From contig MNCI01022419.1 in the NCBI GenBank assembly GCA_015680685.1, positions 37,199-90,391 on the forward strand: a DNA stretch of 53,193 bases, read 5' to 3'. Under the pieces are notes generated by a model. That model was given only the letters and a program-made list of their open reading frames with translations, was not told the origin of the DNA and did no database searches. The DNA comes from Gnetum montanum. Lineage: Eukaryota; Streptophyta; Gnetopsida; Gnetales; Gnetaceae. A program made the position numbers and the translations under genes. Below are positions 23,380 to 35,147 of the stretch, in pieces (position 1 is the stretch's first letter; each line of letters opens with the position of its first letter).

Positions 23380-25020
23380 AATTATTTGGGGTACCTACAC
23401 TAGCCATGACCCCAACTATGTTGGCTAGCATAGTCCTAAGGGGGATGGGGATTCCAAACATCAACCAAGCATCCAATCAACTCTAGATTAGTCACTACAA
23501 GCCTTAAACCCTAGTCAAAGCATTAGGAAGTTCTAGAAGCTTCTAAAACCCAACAAAGAGTGTCAAAAATTGCTTGTTATGGGTGAACAATGTTGGGGGG
23601 GGGGGGGGGGGGGTGGCCATCCCAACCACACTAGCTAGTGTATTCCCACTATTTTTGGCAAGGGTTTGACCATTAAATGTCATAAATAACCTTCAAAGTT
23701 TCATTTCTTGACCTTTACACCTCCCTAGAGTCTCCAATCATCCTAAAATGTCAAATAACCAAGAAAAATTAGTTTAAAATCCATTATAAACTTGGAACCA
23801 TGCTGGGAAGCACCCCAACTATGTTGGTTAGCATATTCCCAGCATGGTTGGATGAAGTTTGAATAACAAATGCCAAAAATGACCTTCAAAATGACATGTA
23901 CCAGCCTTCGCACCTTTTTGGGTTCTTTGATAATTCTGAAATACCAAAAAAAAAACTAAGAAAAATGAGTCAAACTCCATTTCAACCTTAGAGCTATGCT
24001 AAGAGGGCCTTGGACTATGTTGGCCAATGCAGTCCCAATATGACTCCTCCATGAAAACTCAAAAATAATTCATAAACAAGCCAAATCAACATCTAGATGT
24101 ATCATACTAACCCTAGAAAATTGACAAAGCCATAAAAGATCATCAAATCCCAAAACGTGAGTTAAAAATAGTACAAATTGATCATAATCCTCCCATCCAC
24201 TCTTGAACTACATTGACTAGGGTAGTCCAAGGAGGGATGACCATATTGAGGCTCAAAAAAACTTTAAAAATTGACAATTACAAGCTAAAACTCTATCCAT
24301 GAACACCAATAACCCTAATAACTCAGAAACTAGGCCCATTTTCCATGAAAAATTACCAACAAATCAAAAATCAAGTGTAACTACACTCAGAAGGGTTAGA
24401 GCCACACTGGCTAACATGGTTCTAGCATAGCTAGGATTCCAAAAGGGTTTTCTTAGCATTACCTCACTCCAAATGGCCTAAAACCTCTTTGGGAAAGCCT
24501 AGAACCTTAAAACCTTGAAGCCAACTATAATTTGGTCTTTTCTTAACCATAAAAGATAATTTTTTATCCATCCATGCTCAAGCCAGCTCTAATTACACTG
24601 ACTAGCATAGTCCAAGAGGGATGCTTCCAAATTTTAGTTTCAAACTTGACCATCAAATGATAAATTCTTAACCTTGATGCCCTTGCACTACCTTAGGAAG
24701 CTAACAAAACATAAAATTTAACCTTAGAATGCCACAAACTCGTTTTTCACATGGAACCACACTAGGGCCACACTGGCCAGCATAGTCCCAGTATGTTTGG
24801 TAGCCTTTGACATTTGTGCCTTCCAGATGGTCAAATCAACATTAAAATTGAAAAATATTCATTCCTAACCCACTGTGCTAGCAATAAAAACCATCAGAAT
24901 CCCAAAAATAACCACAAAAAACCTATAAATCCAATTTTGATAAGAATAACACTGAGGCCTACTAGAGCTACACTGGCTAGCATAGTCCTAGCATGGCTCT
25001 AGTGTGGTTGCCAAAAGGGA
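23380..25020 (+). repeat. Diverged tandem array, about 190-bp unit, nine copies
   Basis: A landmark resembling ACACTGGCTAGCATAGTCC recurs at about 23408, 23620, 23810, 24000, 24200, 24395, 24590, 24770 and 24965, spacing 175-212 bp. Each is followed by a G-rich segment and then an ACCTTGA/AAATGCC-type A-rich stretch. Copies are strongly diverged. A 19-base G run at 23595-23613 lies in one unit. Tat/Ogre-type elements are known to carry tandem repeats in untranslated parts. Confidence 0.7.
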
Positions 25021-25159
25021 TCTCATTTATGCCTTCAAACAACCTTAAAATGACCTTTCCAAGTGCCCAAACTTTTTCATCAACCTTGTATCCTCCTACC
25101 ATGGCCTGCTAAGGCCTACAAGTAGCAAAATCTAACCCTGCTAACTAGTATTAACCATG

Positions 25160-25790
25160 TTTTATCCCATGTTGCCTACCTTGACTAGTTTGGCCTTGTT
25201 TCATTGTGTTTTGACTTGGTTTGACCTTGGTATGAATTATTTACCTTCAATGCCCTATCATTTGATGTCCTTTGGATTCATTTTTATCATTTTCTTAGCC
25301 TTTTTACACCTAAATTTTCTTATCCTTTGGCATCTTTTGATTGTAGTGAACTTAGTTTAACATCAGTTAACACCATTGAGCATCACTGTGTCCTCATATG
25401 ACCCTCCATGGCATCATTGGATAAGGTTTGACCATCATTTGGGGTTTATTTGACCTCATTTTTCATAAGTTGGTTATCATGTAGCTTGATTTCGTGTTAG
25501 TTGACCTTGGGTTTACCCCATCTACCTTATCCTACCCCCTATGACCATTGTTGATCATGTTTTGTCCTTGTTTGACATCATTTGATGGCACTTGACCATC
25601 ATTTGACCCTCATTTGGCTTTGTTAGACCATTATTTAACCTTCATTTGGTTGCATTCAACCATTGTTTAGCCTTCATTTGACCTTATTTAGCCTTTGTTT
25701 CAACTTATTTATCTTCACTTACCTCTTATAGCCTTTGTTGACCTTGTTTGAACCTTTTTTGACCACTAATGTAACATTTTTTTGGCTTAC
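25160..25790 (+). repeat. TTTGACC-rich degenerate short repeat
   Basis: Loose 15-25-base units of the form TTTGACC(A/T)TCATTTG recur many times, for example around 25430, 25575, 25600, 25640 and 25735. No protein frame of interest. Likely an eroded microsatellite in the giant element. Confidence 0.6.
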
Positions 25791-26159
25791 CCATGCATTT
25801 TTGCTAGAGTATTTTATATTATTTTGACATTATTTGCTCATTTTATCACACAGGTGCCACTTAATATGCTTATGATTGATATGTAGGACTGGAGTATGGA
25901 TACTTGAAGACAAATCAATTTACCTTTTAGCCTAAGTCGATCTCATGGTGATGTTGAATGATTCATTAACCTTAATTACTTAGATCTTAAGCTTGAGAGT
26001 CCTGTCAACCACATAGCCTCAATAGAGAAACCTCTTGAGTGGCCAAAAAACCTAGTTAAAACCCTTAACCTTGAGGCTAGAAACATTACCAAAGACTCTC
26101 TAATTGAGGTTCCTATCACAACACATAATGGTAAGGAGAAAACATTGAAACTAAGTACC

Positions 26160-27690
26160 TTATTGAAACCTCAATAGGCTCAAGACATCACCAAGGTCAT
26201 CCAAGAAAATATTAAGGCCTTTGCCTAGTCATATTAAGATATGCTAGAACTTAACCCTCATCTAGTACAACATAACATCATACTTGATCCTAGTATCAAA
26301 CCCATTAAGTAAAACATTCATAGGATTATACCAGATTTATCCCTAGCAGTTTGTGATGAAATCACAAAATTATATCAAGCTGGTTTCATTCAAGCTGTCA
26401 ATTATGTGAAGTGGGTGTCCAACATAGTGGTAGTTCCTAAGAAAAATGGAAGTATACATATCTATATTGATTTCTAAGACATGAATAAGGAAACTATCAA
26501 ATATAACTTCCCTTTGCCTAGTATTGACCAACATATCGATACTATAGGTGGACATGCCTTGTTATCCTTCATGGATGGGTTTTTAGGATACAACCAAGTT
26601 AGGATTAATCCAAAGCATCAACTTTGTACGAACTTCATGACCCCTTAGAGAACCTTTATTTACACAATGATGTCCTTTGGTCTAAAGAACATAGGTAGAA
26701 CTTATCAATGAGCTAAGACATGTATCTTTAGTAATTACATGCTAGGATTGCTTAATGACTATGTGGACGATATAGCTGTTAAGTCCAAAATGGCCAGTGA
26801 CCATGTTCATGACCTTGACCTTATGCTGAAATGATGCCTCAAATATGATCTTAGGCTTAACTCTAAAAAGTGTGTCTTTGATGTCAAAATTGGTAATATG
26901 CTTGACTTTGTAGTATCCAAAGCAGGAATATGTGTTGATCCTAATAAGGTTAAGGCAATATCCAACTTGGTAGCACCAAATAACCTTAAGGAGCTTCAAG
27001 GACTACAAGGTCAATTATAAGTTGTCCATAGGTTCATCTCTATGCTTAGAGATAAATTACAACCCATGCAACACTTGCTTAAGAAAGGAGTTTGCTATGA
27101 GTGGATGGCTCAATGCTAAGAAGCCTTTGAAAATATTAAGCATGAGTTGGCACATCTACTTACGATCTATCCACCATAGAAGGATAAACCTTTTTACATC
27201 TACCTTGCTATCTCTGATACGTCCATTGCTTTTCTACTCTCTCAAAAATGAGATGATGGAGTAGAGCTACCCATATACTACCAAAGCCATGCATTAATTA
27301 TCTATGACAACCAATACACCGAAGTGGAGAAGTATTGTCTAGCCCTAGTCTTTTCATTGAAGAAGTGGAGACACTACCTCTTTAGGAGCCAATTCAATGT
27401 CATTTTCAAGGATAATGTGCTTATAGTCATAATGACCAATATCTATAAAAGTAGTTGTATAGCCAATTGGAAAGCCATAACGAAAGGTCAAGCTATAGTC
27501 ATGCAACTTACTATTTTCCCAATGGAAGATGATGCAACCATTGACCTTGAATTCCCAGATGAACATGTCAACATTGTTAGTGAAGCGCTTGAGGGCTATG
27601 AGGTAATTATGCACTTTGACAGAGCTTCAATTGCCCATAGGGCTAGTGTTGCTACCATCATAACATCACCTTTTGGTGAAATCTAGACCT
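26160..27690 (+). pseudogene. Ty3/gypsy reverse transcriptase and RNase H of the giant element, broken
   Basis: Signatures in order: EITKLYQAGFIQAV near 26360, VSNIVVVPKKNGSIHIYIDF near 26415, YNFPLPSIDQHIDTIGGHAL near 26505, the FMDGFLGYNQVRI box near 26570, MMSFGLKNIGRTYQ near 26670, and the catalytic YVDD at 26760-26771 followed by IAVKS. The linker KAISNLVAPNNLKELQGLQG and an RNase H part follow, with EAFENIKHELAH near 27120, an LPIYYQSHAL box near 27270 and EVEKYCLALVFSLKKWRHYL at about 27320-27380. Stops are scattered, so it is inactive, but the YVDD aspartates are still encoded. It would copy element RNA into cDNA and degrade the RNA. Confidence 0.85.
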
Positions 27691-27850
27691 TTGCTTATCA
27701 TTTTCAATTTCCATGTACCAACAATGGGGAAAAGTATGAATGATTAATTAGGGAAATGATGGTAGCTTATGACCAAGGAATCAAACACCTAAGAATACAA
27801 GGTGATTCATAACTCATGGTTAACCAGTAACAAAGGTTTAGGCATGTAAA
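27690..27850 (+). pseudogene. Second (archaeal-like) RNase H fragment
   Basis: FQFPCTNNGEKYE (near 27705), then YDQGIKHLRIQGDS (near 27770) and MVNQ (near 27818) match the FPCTNN-AEYEAL...G(I/V)K-L-I-GDSQLVVNQ pattern of the extra RNase H domain found downstream of the normal RNase H in Tat-lineage elements. Stops replace at least three residues. This domain is the main reason for the lineage call. Confidence 0.7.
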
Positions 27851-28189
27851 ACCAAATATTTGCAGCCTTATGATGACCTAGGTAAGAGATTTATGTAAAA
27901 ATTTACAAACATTGATATTCAACATGTACCCTAAACTAAGAACACATTAGCTGATGGCATTGCGACGTTAGCCCTAAGTATGATGATTGATGTGTTTAGC
28001 AAGTTACATTCCTTAATCATGAACTATGCTATTCCCATCATGTAGAACACTAAATGTTCCATAGCCTCTATTAATACTACTCCTTAAAATAATATGATGA
28101 CATCAAGTTTTACTTCTTTTTAAAAGGACATCGTATGCAAAAGATCAAAACAATATGTCATCATAGGCAATAATACATTATGTCAATAG

Positions 28190-29300
28190 TCTTATGATGG
28201 CATATTGTTAGTGTGCTTGGGAAAAACTGAAGCTTGTATAGTCCTTGAGCAAGTTCATGAGGATGTATGTGGGGGACATATAGGACCTAGAGCCATGAAC
28301 ATAAAGATTAGGTGACTAGGCTATTACTAATCCTATATGAAAAGTGACTACCTGCAGATGGTTAAAACTTGTGACACTTATCAATAACATAGCAACTTGA
28401 TATACATGCCACCAAGTAAGTTACACACTACTTAGATAACTTGGTTGTTTCAATGGTGGGGACTTAACATTATTGGAGCTATAATGCCTAAGTCTTCCAT
28501 AGGGCATAGCTTTATCATCATTGCAATTTAATACTTCACAAACTAGGTCAAAGTTATTCCCCTAAGGAAGACAACATCTCAACAAGTTTGTAGATTCATA
28601 TTGGATAACATAGTAGCTTTTTTTGGCATACCTTTGACCATAGTCATAGATAACAAACCATAGTTTAGTAGCCAAGAAACATGAACCTTTTGTTAGAACT
28701 TAGACATTAAACATTCCTTCTCTTCATTGTACTACTCTCAAGCCAACAGATAAGCTGAAGCAAGAAACAAGGCCATCATAAACTTGGTTAAAAGAATGTT
28801 TAATAATAGCAAGAGCAAGCGGAATGAGAAGCTTATCCACACACTTTGGGCCTATCAAAATACCTATTGAACTACAATATGTGTAACCCCATATAGTCTA
28901 TTTTATCGATCTAAAGCTATTTTTGCCTCTTGAATTGTAGGTTCCATCACTTAGAGTAGCTCTATTGGATTTCATCAACAATGAGTAGAAGAAGGAGTTG
29001 TGGATCACTGACCTAGATTTGGTGGACGAGTAGTGAATACAAATGCTTGTTCACATCAAAAGATACTAGGAGGTTTAGAAGCAATAGCATTGCCATGACC
29101 TAAAAAAATGGAAGATTAAGAAGGAAGACATGGTCCTCAATGCTATTCATGAGCATGCAAACAAGTTCTCAACCAACTAGAAGGGACCTTTCTTGATCAC
29201 CAAGGCCTATAATAATGGAGCCTTTAGAGTGGTAGACATGGATGGAAATGAATTGGATAATCTAGTAAACGATTCCTATCTGAAGCCTTATTATACCTAA
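28190..29300 (+). pseudogene. Ty3/gypsy integrase of the giant element, broken
   Basis: A zinc-binding region is partly legible (HEDVCGGHIGPRAM near 28260 and CDTYQ near 28370). The catalytic core reads WGLNIIGAIMPKSSIGHSF near 28460, where the first catalytic Asp is Asn. The second Asp lies in TIVIDNKP-FSS near 28640, and the Glu in AEARNKAIINLVKRMFN near 28755. A C-terminal KGPFLITKAYNNGAFRVVDM-type segment lies near 29190, typical of Ty3/gypsy integrases. Several stops. Inactive. Confidence 0.8.
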
Positions 29301-30391
29301 CATAATCTTCCTTACAGGTACAAACTGATACTTGAAATCAACAGCCCTTACATAGAATAACAAACAAGCCTACACATGCTTTCTATATCTATCTCTCTAT
29401 TTTGCACAATGAATGAATTGTAAACTTTGTAAATCTGATGTGCATTTCACAAATGTCTCCATGCTATAACAATAATAACCCATGGTGGCCTAGCCTACTA
29501 GTTGTCTTATGTGGCCTTATGCATTTTATTGTAACAACATGTTTTCTTTGTCTTGTTCTCTTGTCCTCTTGGAGTTTTGATTGCAAGATGGAGCCTAAAG
29601 GCATTACAGAGGTACAAATCATCATGGTAACAAGTTACCACATGACCTTGATGTGCAAGATTGGGTTAGCTTGTCCTACCATGCCAAGGGTTCTTGTCTC
29701 ACATCATTACCATAACCCCTTCTTAAGCTCAACCCCATAGCCTAATTATAATCTTCTTTGTTCTAAATTATAATGATGATTGATGTTTGGTACTTATGCA
29801 TTATGGTTATGTGACATCTCATTTGTTATACTCCACCATCAAATCTGTTGGATTTAACACAACTCATTCAATAGAAAAACCAAATCAAACCTAGCCTTGA
29901 TAATGAAACCCAATGAACGTTTCACCCCAAAAAAATGGAAAAGAAAATTGCCAAGAAGTTGAAAGGATGATGAAGACCAAAAAATAGATCAATGGCTGTA
30001 AACAATAAAAGGGAGAATCCTAATGACCAAATAAACCTTAGAGCAAGGTGTTGACTCCTCAAAAATATTACCGAGTGATCAAAGCTTGAAAGCACAAACC
30101 ATGAAGACCATAGCAATTAGTCCAAATGTCACTACCATAATGTAACCATGATGTTAACATCTAGAACTCATTGTTAACCTTGTGATCACTTCCTTATGAT
30201 CAAAAATAACCTTTAACCTCTATCACTTGACCATAACCTTATCTTATCATCACAAGCAATCTTTGACATGGTTTAACACTACCAAATCAAGCGTAGAGAG
30301 GAAATGTTGGTGATGAACCGACATAGTTTTTTTGTATTCCTTTTTGATGTCTTGTGGGTCAATCCTTCAAACATCAACATAGAGGAGCCAA
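29301..30391 (+). other. 3' untranslated region of the giant element, with polypurine tract
   Basis: Between integrase and the 3' LTR. An open frame at 29438-29740 (100 codons) has no recognisable motif. An AGAGGAGCCAA polypurine-like tract at about 30381-30391 directly precedes the LTR start. Confidence 0.5.
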
Positions 30392-31737
30392 TGAAACACC
30401 ACTAAGAAAATAAATGTTGTACCCTTTCTTAAGTTTAAATTCTCATTGTAAAATTGTGAGGTTGGAAACCCATGAGTTACAATCTCACATACTTGAACTT
30501 TTGGGGCTGAAAAATGTCTCATAAGTTGTTATAACCCCACATCTCAAGATGGAAAAGTCATGTAATTTCTATATTTGGTCTTCGAAAGGCTAAAAATCCC
30601 TTTGGGATTACCAAATTTTTCATTTTCATGGGCTTTACATAGGCCATAACCTCAACTACATTGAACCAACTGTACCCAACATTGGTGGAGTTAGATTTTC
30701 ATTTTCCTAGAAAAACCTAATGTAGTTCCCATAACCTTCAACATTGATTCCACAAAGCCAACATTGAGGTTGTGGGGGTTTCTATTTTCTCTTGAAGCTA
30801 AGGTTGGAGTAGTTGAGGTTTCATTATTTCAACAATCTTAGCATTGCTCCACCAATTCCAACATGGATTCCAAGATGCCAACATAGTTCTCATAAAGGTC
30901 AATGTAGATGGATGAAGCTAGTGTCGCGTAAAAAGTCCATTTTATATTTTTGACATCTAGAGTGGTTTTGGTGGCCTAGGTGCATCAAAACTTGCCAAAA
31001 ATATAAAACTACATTGGAAATTATAGCTTTCCACACCTGCAAATGAAATCAATCTATTAGTATTCATTGCAAGAATTTGGAACACCAAAACCAACAAATA
31101 TGAGACCTATAAATGCCAATTTTAAACACCTTGGATAGGTTCCAAACTTCTTGGACTAGATAACATTTGCAACCTTGACCACTCAAGACCCTTTGAATTT
31201 TGTAAAGCTTTTGGAGTAATTTGGTAACAAACTAGGCATTTGAGACTCTCAACATAATGACAAAATTCCAAAAATCCAAACACCTTTACCCCCCTTGTCA
31301 CCAACACTATAAATCTAAGTTGAAAACTTGCAAGGAATTTTGGCATTCGAAGTTGGGAAGTACCTAGATCATGAAGCTGATGATAATGCACAACTTGCCA
31401 GCTTCAACAGGCTTCAAGAATCTTTAGAGAAACTCATTTTTGCATTTGGGCATACAACTTGTACACTCTGAACTTTATACTATGGAATATTTTCATTATT
31501 TCAATAAAGTTTTCAGTTCATTTGTTGTGCAAGTTCATTCCATGTTTAATTTTTGTGCTTTCTTTTAAGTTGAATAATCTAAATTATTTACCCTCGTTTA
31601 CACTCTCTAAGTCCTTGGATGATTGATAAGACCATCTAGGTTAGTTTGGATCCTATTTTTTGAAGGCCCTTGGGATCCAAGGTCAAAACTATTATGCTTG
31701 GAATCTTCAATTTCTCCAACAATCAAATTTTTTAGGT
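30392..31737 (+). repeat. 3' LTR of the giant element
   Basis: Direct copy of 11428-12808, beginning TGAAACACCACTAAG and ending near AATCAAATTTTTTAGGTGCCA. No confident target duplication could be read because both ends have drifted. Confidence 0.8.
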
Positions 31738-32579
31738 GCCACTATATGCTTCAAAAAATCACTAAATTTCATTACATTAAAGTTTAATAGTCATTAACAT
31801 CTTCTCTAAAAATTTAAGGTCACCTATTCAAGTTATTAATTTTGTATCTTCTATATTTTCTAGCAACACTAGCAATCCAATTCACATTTAGATCCAAGTT
31901 CAAAATATATAAAAATAAGAATTTTTCATATACCATGAATTACGATATCCTTACTCTACTATACTAAAACTCTTGGTCAACTTGTGGTTTGCTTAGTTTT
32001 CATCCCACTAGTAAACCAACACTCATGGTAAATTCTCTCAAGATCTCCTATTAATCACAACTTCATCATAACTCATGGTTTTCGACCATGACTCATGGTA
32101 ATTCATAAAGAGTCATGGCTTCTAGCCATGACTCATGTTTCTAGCCATGACTCATGTTTCTATTAAGAAATAAGCTAAATTGATCCTGACCCGTGAAGTA
32201 GTCATTGTAAATCACCATAATTCATGAAGGAATGATGGTAAGCCACCATAACTCATAGTCTAATTGTGGTATCCTCATAATATTATTAACCTCTATTTCT
32301 CATATACCATGAATCATGGTCACCTCATGTTCAATAGACCATGACTCATGCTATAATACCATGACCCATTATATGCTTAGACAAATAAGGTAAATTCATC
32401 ATAATCTGTGAAGTAATTTTGGTAAGCCACCATGACATGAAGTAGTGGTGATAACTCACCATGACTTGTGGACCTATCATGATATCCTCATAATATTATT
32501 TGTCTCTATTTCTCATATACCATGGCTCATATAATTTACCTCTAAGTAGAAATGTTAAATTTAAGAAGGTAGATTAAGT
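31738..32579 (+). repeat. Eroded short-repeat region with TGACTCATG motifs
   Basis: The motif CCATGACTCATG and variants recur between about 31940 and 32530, with exact TGACTCA at 32089, 32129, 32148 and 32342. A longer unit of about 210 bp is indicated by CTCATAATATTATT...CTCTATTTCTCATATACCATG near 32275 and 32486. No coding frame. Confidence 0.55.
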
Positions 32580-33810
32580 TTCTAGTAGATTTTGACTTCA
32601 CAGTCTAATATCATCATAGTAAAGGTAATACAATAGTTGATGCACTAAGTAGGATAGCTAAAAAAATATATAGTATCACTATCTTACCTAGCCTAATAAA
32701 TGAGATAATCTCTTAAAGAATTTTAAAACTTTAGTCCTAATAGAAGGTTGCAACTTTTTTAACAAAAGATCATATGTTCTCAATTGATAATTCCAACTTA
32801 TTAAGATTTAAGGGAAGGATTTATGTTGTAGTTTTAGTTAGATAGAAGGTTTTTGCTTTTTTGGAAAGGCTCATTTACATAAGTCTTAGATGTATCAAAA
32901 CATTAGAAGACATTATTTCTCACCTATCATAAAGAGAGATGTTGGAAAATTCGTGACTAAGTGCTTTTTATATTAATAGGTTAATGCAAAATATGAGAGG
33001 CTAGGTGGTTAACTTCATCCACATACCATTCAAGAGTGGAAGTGGGAAACCATTGGCATGGAATTCATCATTAGGTTACCTCATAATAAGAGTGGGAAGA
33101 ATTCCATCCTCATGGTCATTGATATTTTGATCAAATATTTATCCTTCTTAGCTATGAAATTAGTAGCTAATGTTGAAGACATTGTTGAATTGTTCTTGTT
33201 CAAGATTGTTAGATTGCATGGTGTTCTGAATAAGATTGTGTCCAATAGAGATTCAAAGTTTACTTCTAGATTTTGGCACTATTTTTGGAAGATTCTAAAT
33301 AAGATGTGCTTTGAGCTTGTGCACTAGAATACAAAGATAGTTTGGAGAAAGTACTTCCATTAACAAATTTTCCTTAAGAAAATAATTATCAAGCTAGTTT
33401 GAAACTAGTACCAAACAAAGTGTTGTACAATAGATATTTTTGTATATCCTTTCATTAGGATGCTACAGAGGATAGAAAGAAATCCAATATAGTTATTATT
33501 GAAGAAGCTACATATCAGAGTTATCAAAGATAAACTTTGGCATAAGATAAATTCATCAAGTTTGTTAATAATATAAAAAGACCTTTAGAATTCAACATTA
33601 GAGATCCATTATGCCTTAAAAGTTCATAATTAAAATAACTTATTAGGTTTGGCTAGAGAGGGAAATTAGCACCATGCTACATTGGTGTTTTCTTAGAAAA
33701 ACTTCTTATCAAATTGATATTCCATAGTAATTGCATTGTATCCCTCATGTGTTTTATATTCCTATGTTGAGAAAGTACACTTTAGATAATAAGATAGATT
33801 AACAAGATGT
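32580..33810 (+). pseudogene. Chromovirus-type Ty3/gypsy pol fragment (RNase H end and integrase)
   Basis: GNTIVDALSRIAKK near 32625 matches the RNase H end (N-VADALSR) of Ty3/gypsy chromoviruses. WKWETIGMEFI (near 33040) opens an integrase core, and the frame 33058-33327 continues RLPHNKSGKNSILMVIDILI, LFLFKIVRLHGVLNKIVSNR and DSKFTSRFWHYFWKIL, matching the chromovirus pattern D-F-GLP...VDRLTKYAHF...VRLHG-P-SIVSDRD--F-S-FW. The first catalytic Asp is Glu here; the second is kept in SNRD. PHVFYIPMLRKY near 33745 is the usual conserved integrase end. No chromodomain was seen. Confidence 0.75.
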
Positions 33811-34330
33811 AGATTCAAAGTAATGTCGATTATGTTAAACGAACAATTAAGATTAATCTTAAGATTGTGAATAAGATGAAGAGGTGTTGTTGAACGACCA
33901 ATTAATATTGTGGATAAGATGAGAGGCGTTTAACGAGCAAAGTTATCTAGTGAAGATTATTTGGGGAAGACATGTTTATCCGGTTAAGATTATTTGGGGA
34001 AGACAAAATTTTAGTAAGATATCTTGGGGTAGTATCTCTAATTTGCTTTAACTTAAGTTAGACATAGCCATTAGATACTACCCAAAGTACCCTAGTAGGC
34101 TAGCATTTGATATAGACCCATGTTAGAATATTAATTTTTATTAACTTTCAAACTTAGGGTTAACTTTATTTTCTTTTAGATCTAGTTTTCCATTAAAATT
34201 TATCCTTTTGCAAAACCATGCCAAACCATGCCATGTCCTTTAGAGGATAAATACATTGTAATCCTTCACACTAGCTCACTAGAAATCATTCTTCTTATTT
34301 TTTTCACCAATATTTTAAAGATGGAGACCC
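33811..34330 (+). repeat. Possible 3' LTR remnant of the chromovirus fragment
   Basis: Non-coding block after the integrase end. It contains internal short duplications (GATTATTTGGGGAAGAC at about 33957 and 33986) and a TATA-like AGGATAAATACATTG near 34231. No second copy is in the window, so the LTR call is positional. Confidence 0.35.
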
Positions 34331-34535
34331 TAGCAAAGAGAACAATCCTATTCAAACCTATCCAATAGTTTTGTAAGTGCTTTCATTTTAGATCTCATTC
34401 TACATTTTGCTTCTAGCAAAGAGAACAATCCTATTCAAGCCTATCCAATAGTTTTGTAAGTGCTTTCATTTTAGATCTCATTCTACATTTTTCTTAGATC
34501 CAATTCATGACTTATTTTTTGCTTAGATCCAATTC
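34331..34535 (+). repeat. 83-bp tandem duplication plus a 32-bp one
   Basis: TAGCAAAGAGAACAATCC begins copies at 34331 and 34414, nearly identical over about 80 bp. Immediately after, CTTAGATCCAATTCATGACT occurs twice about 32 bp apart. Confidence 0.85.
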
Positions 34536-34542
34536 ATGACTT

Positions 34543-34912
34543 AACTTTACCTAGGGTTTGGAGTTCGTTTAGGAGATGTTAGCTATACAAGGGATTCTAG
34601 CTATAATGTTTTCATTTAGGTTGGTATCAAAATTTATTATAATGCTTTAATATCATGTTTATATTTCATACTTCTAATATTTAGTTGATAATGCTTATAT
34701 AAAATTAATACTCATTTCTAAAATAACTTTACCTAGGGTTTGGAGTTCGTTTAGGAGATGCTAGCTATACAAGGGATTCTAGCTATAATGTTTTCATTTA
34801 GGTTGGTATCAAAATTTATTATAATGCTTTAATATAATGTTTATATTTCGTACTTCTAATATTTAGTTGATAATGCTTATATAAAATTAATACTCATTTC
34901 TAAAATAACTTT
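34543..34912 (+). repeat. 182-bp near-perfect tandem duplication
   Basis: Copies 34543-34724 and 34725-34906 begin AACTTTACCTAGGGTTTGG and differ at about three bases that I can see. A few bases of a third copy follow. The high identity contrasts with the decayed sequence around it. Confidence 0.9.
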
Positions 34913-35024
34913 AGAGTTCTTGATTTTATTATGATTTAAAAATTACATTTTGAAATTCATTCCATTTTCATTTACATATCTATGAATTTTATTGTATCTT
35001 TATGACACTTTACTAAATTTTTAA

Positions 35025-35147
35025 ACTATTTTTCATGTTTTAATACCCAATACTTTCATGTTTTAAGACTCAAGACAACATTTTTTTACTATTTTTCATG
35101 TTTTAATAACCAAGAATTTCATGTTTTAAGACCCAAGACAACATTGG
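35025..35147 (+). repeat. 63-bp tandem duplication next to the G2 insertion site
   Basis: ACTATTTTTCATGTTTTAAT starts copies at 35025 and 35088, both running to AAGACAACATT. The second copy ends at the G2 target duplication ATTGG. Confidence 0.8.
35143..35147. other. Target-site duplication of G2, left copy (ATTGG)
   Basis: ATTGG directly precedes the G2 LTR. The matching ATTGG at 49417-49421 directly follows the other LTR. An exact 5-bp match is the expected size for an LTR retrotransposon. Confidence 0.85.

Larger units (their letters stand above)
11428..31737 (+). mobile_element. Giant Ty3/gypsy (Tat-type) retrotransposon, about 20.3 kb
   Basis: Two direct long repeats (11428-about 12808 and 30392-about 31737) flank gag (13610-15420), aspartic protease (about 16150), RT with RNase H (26160-27690), a second RNase H (27690-27850) and integrase (28190-29300). 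The order PR-RT-RH-IN is Ty3/gypsy, and the second RNase H signature is typical of the Tat lineage (Ogre, Retand, Grande relatives). Unusual is the 9.7-kb interval between protease and RT, which holds an antisense multi-exon gene remnant and tandem repeats. All domains contain stops. A nested insertion in that interval cannot be excluded, but no second set of LTRs was seen there. Confidence 0.75.

Noticed and set aside
29438-29740. 100-codon frame downstream of the giant element integrase as an envelope-like gene
   Set aside because: No signal peptide plus transmembrane pattern typical of envelope-like proteins could be defended, and the frame is not supported by another copy here.
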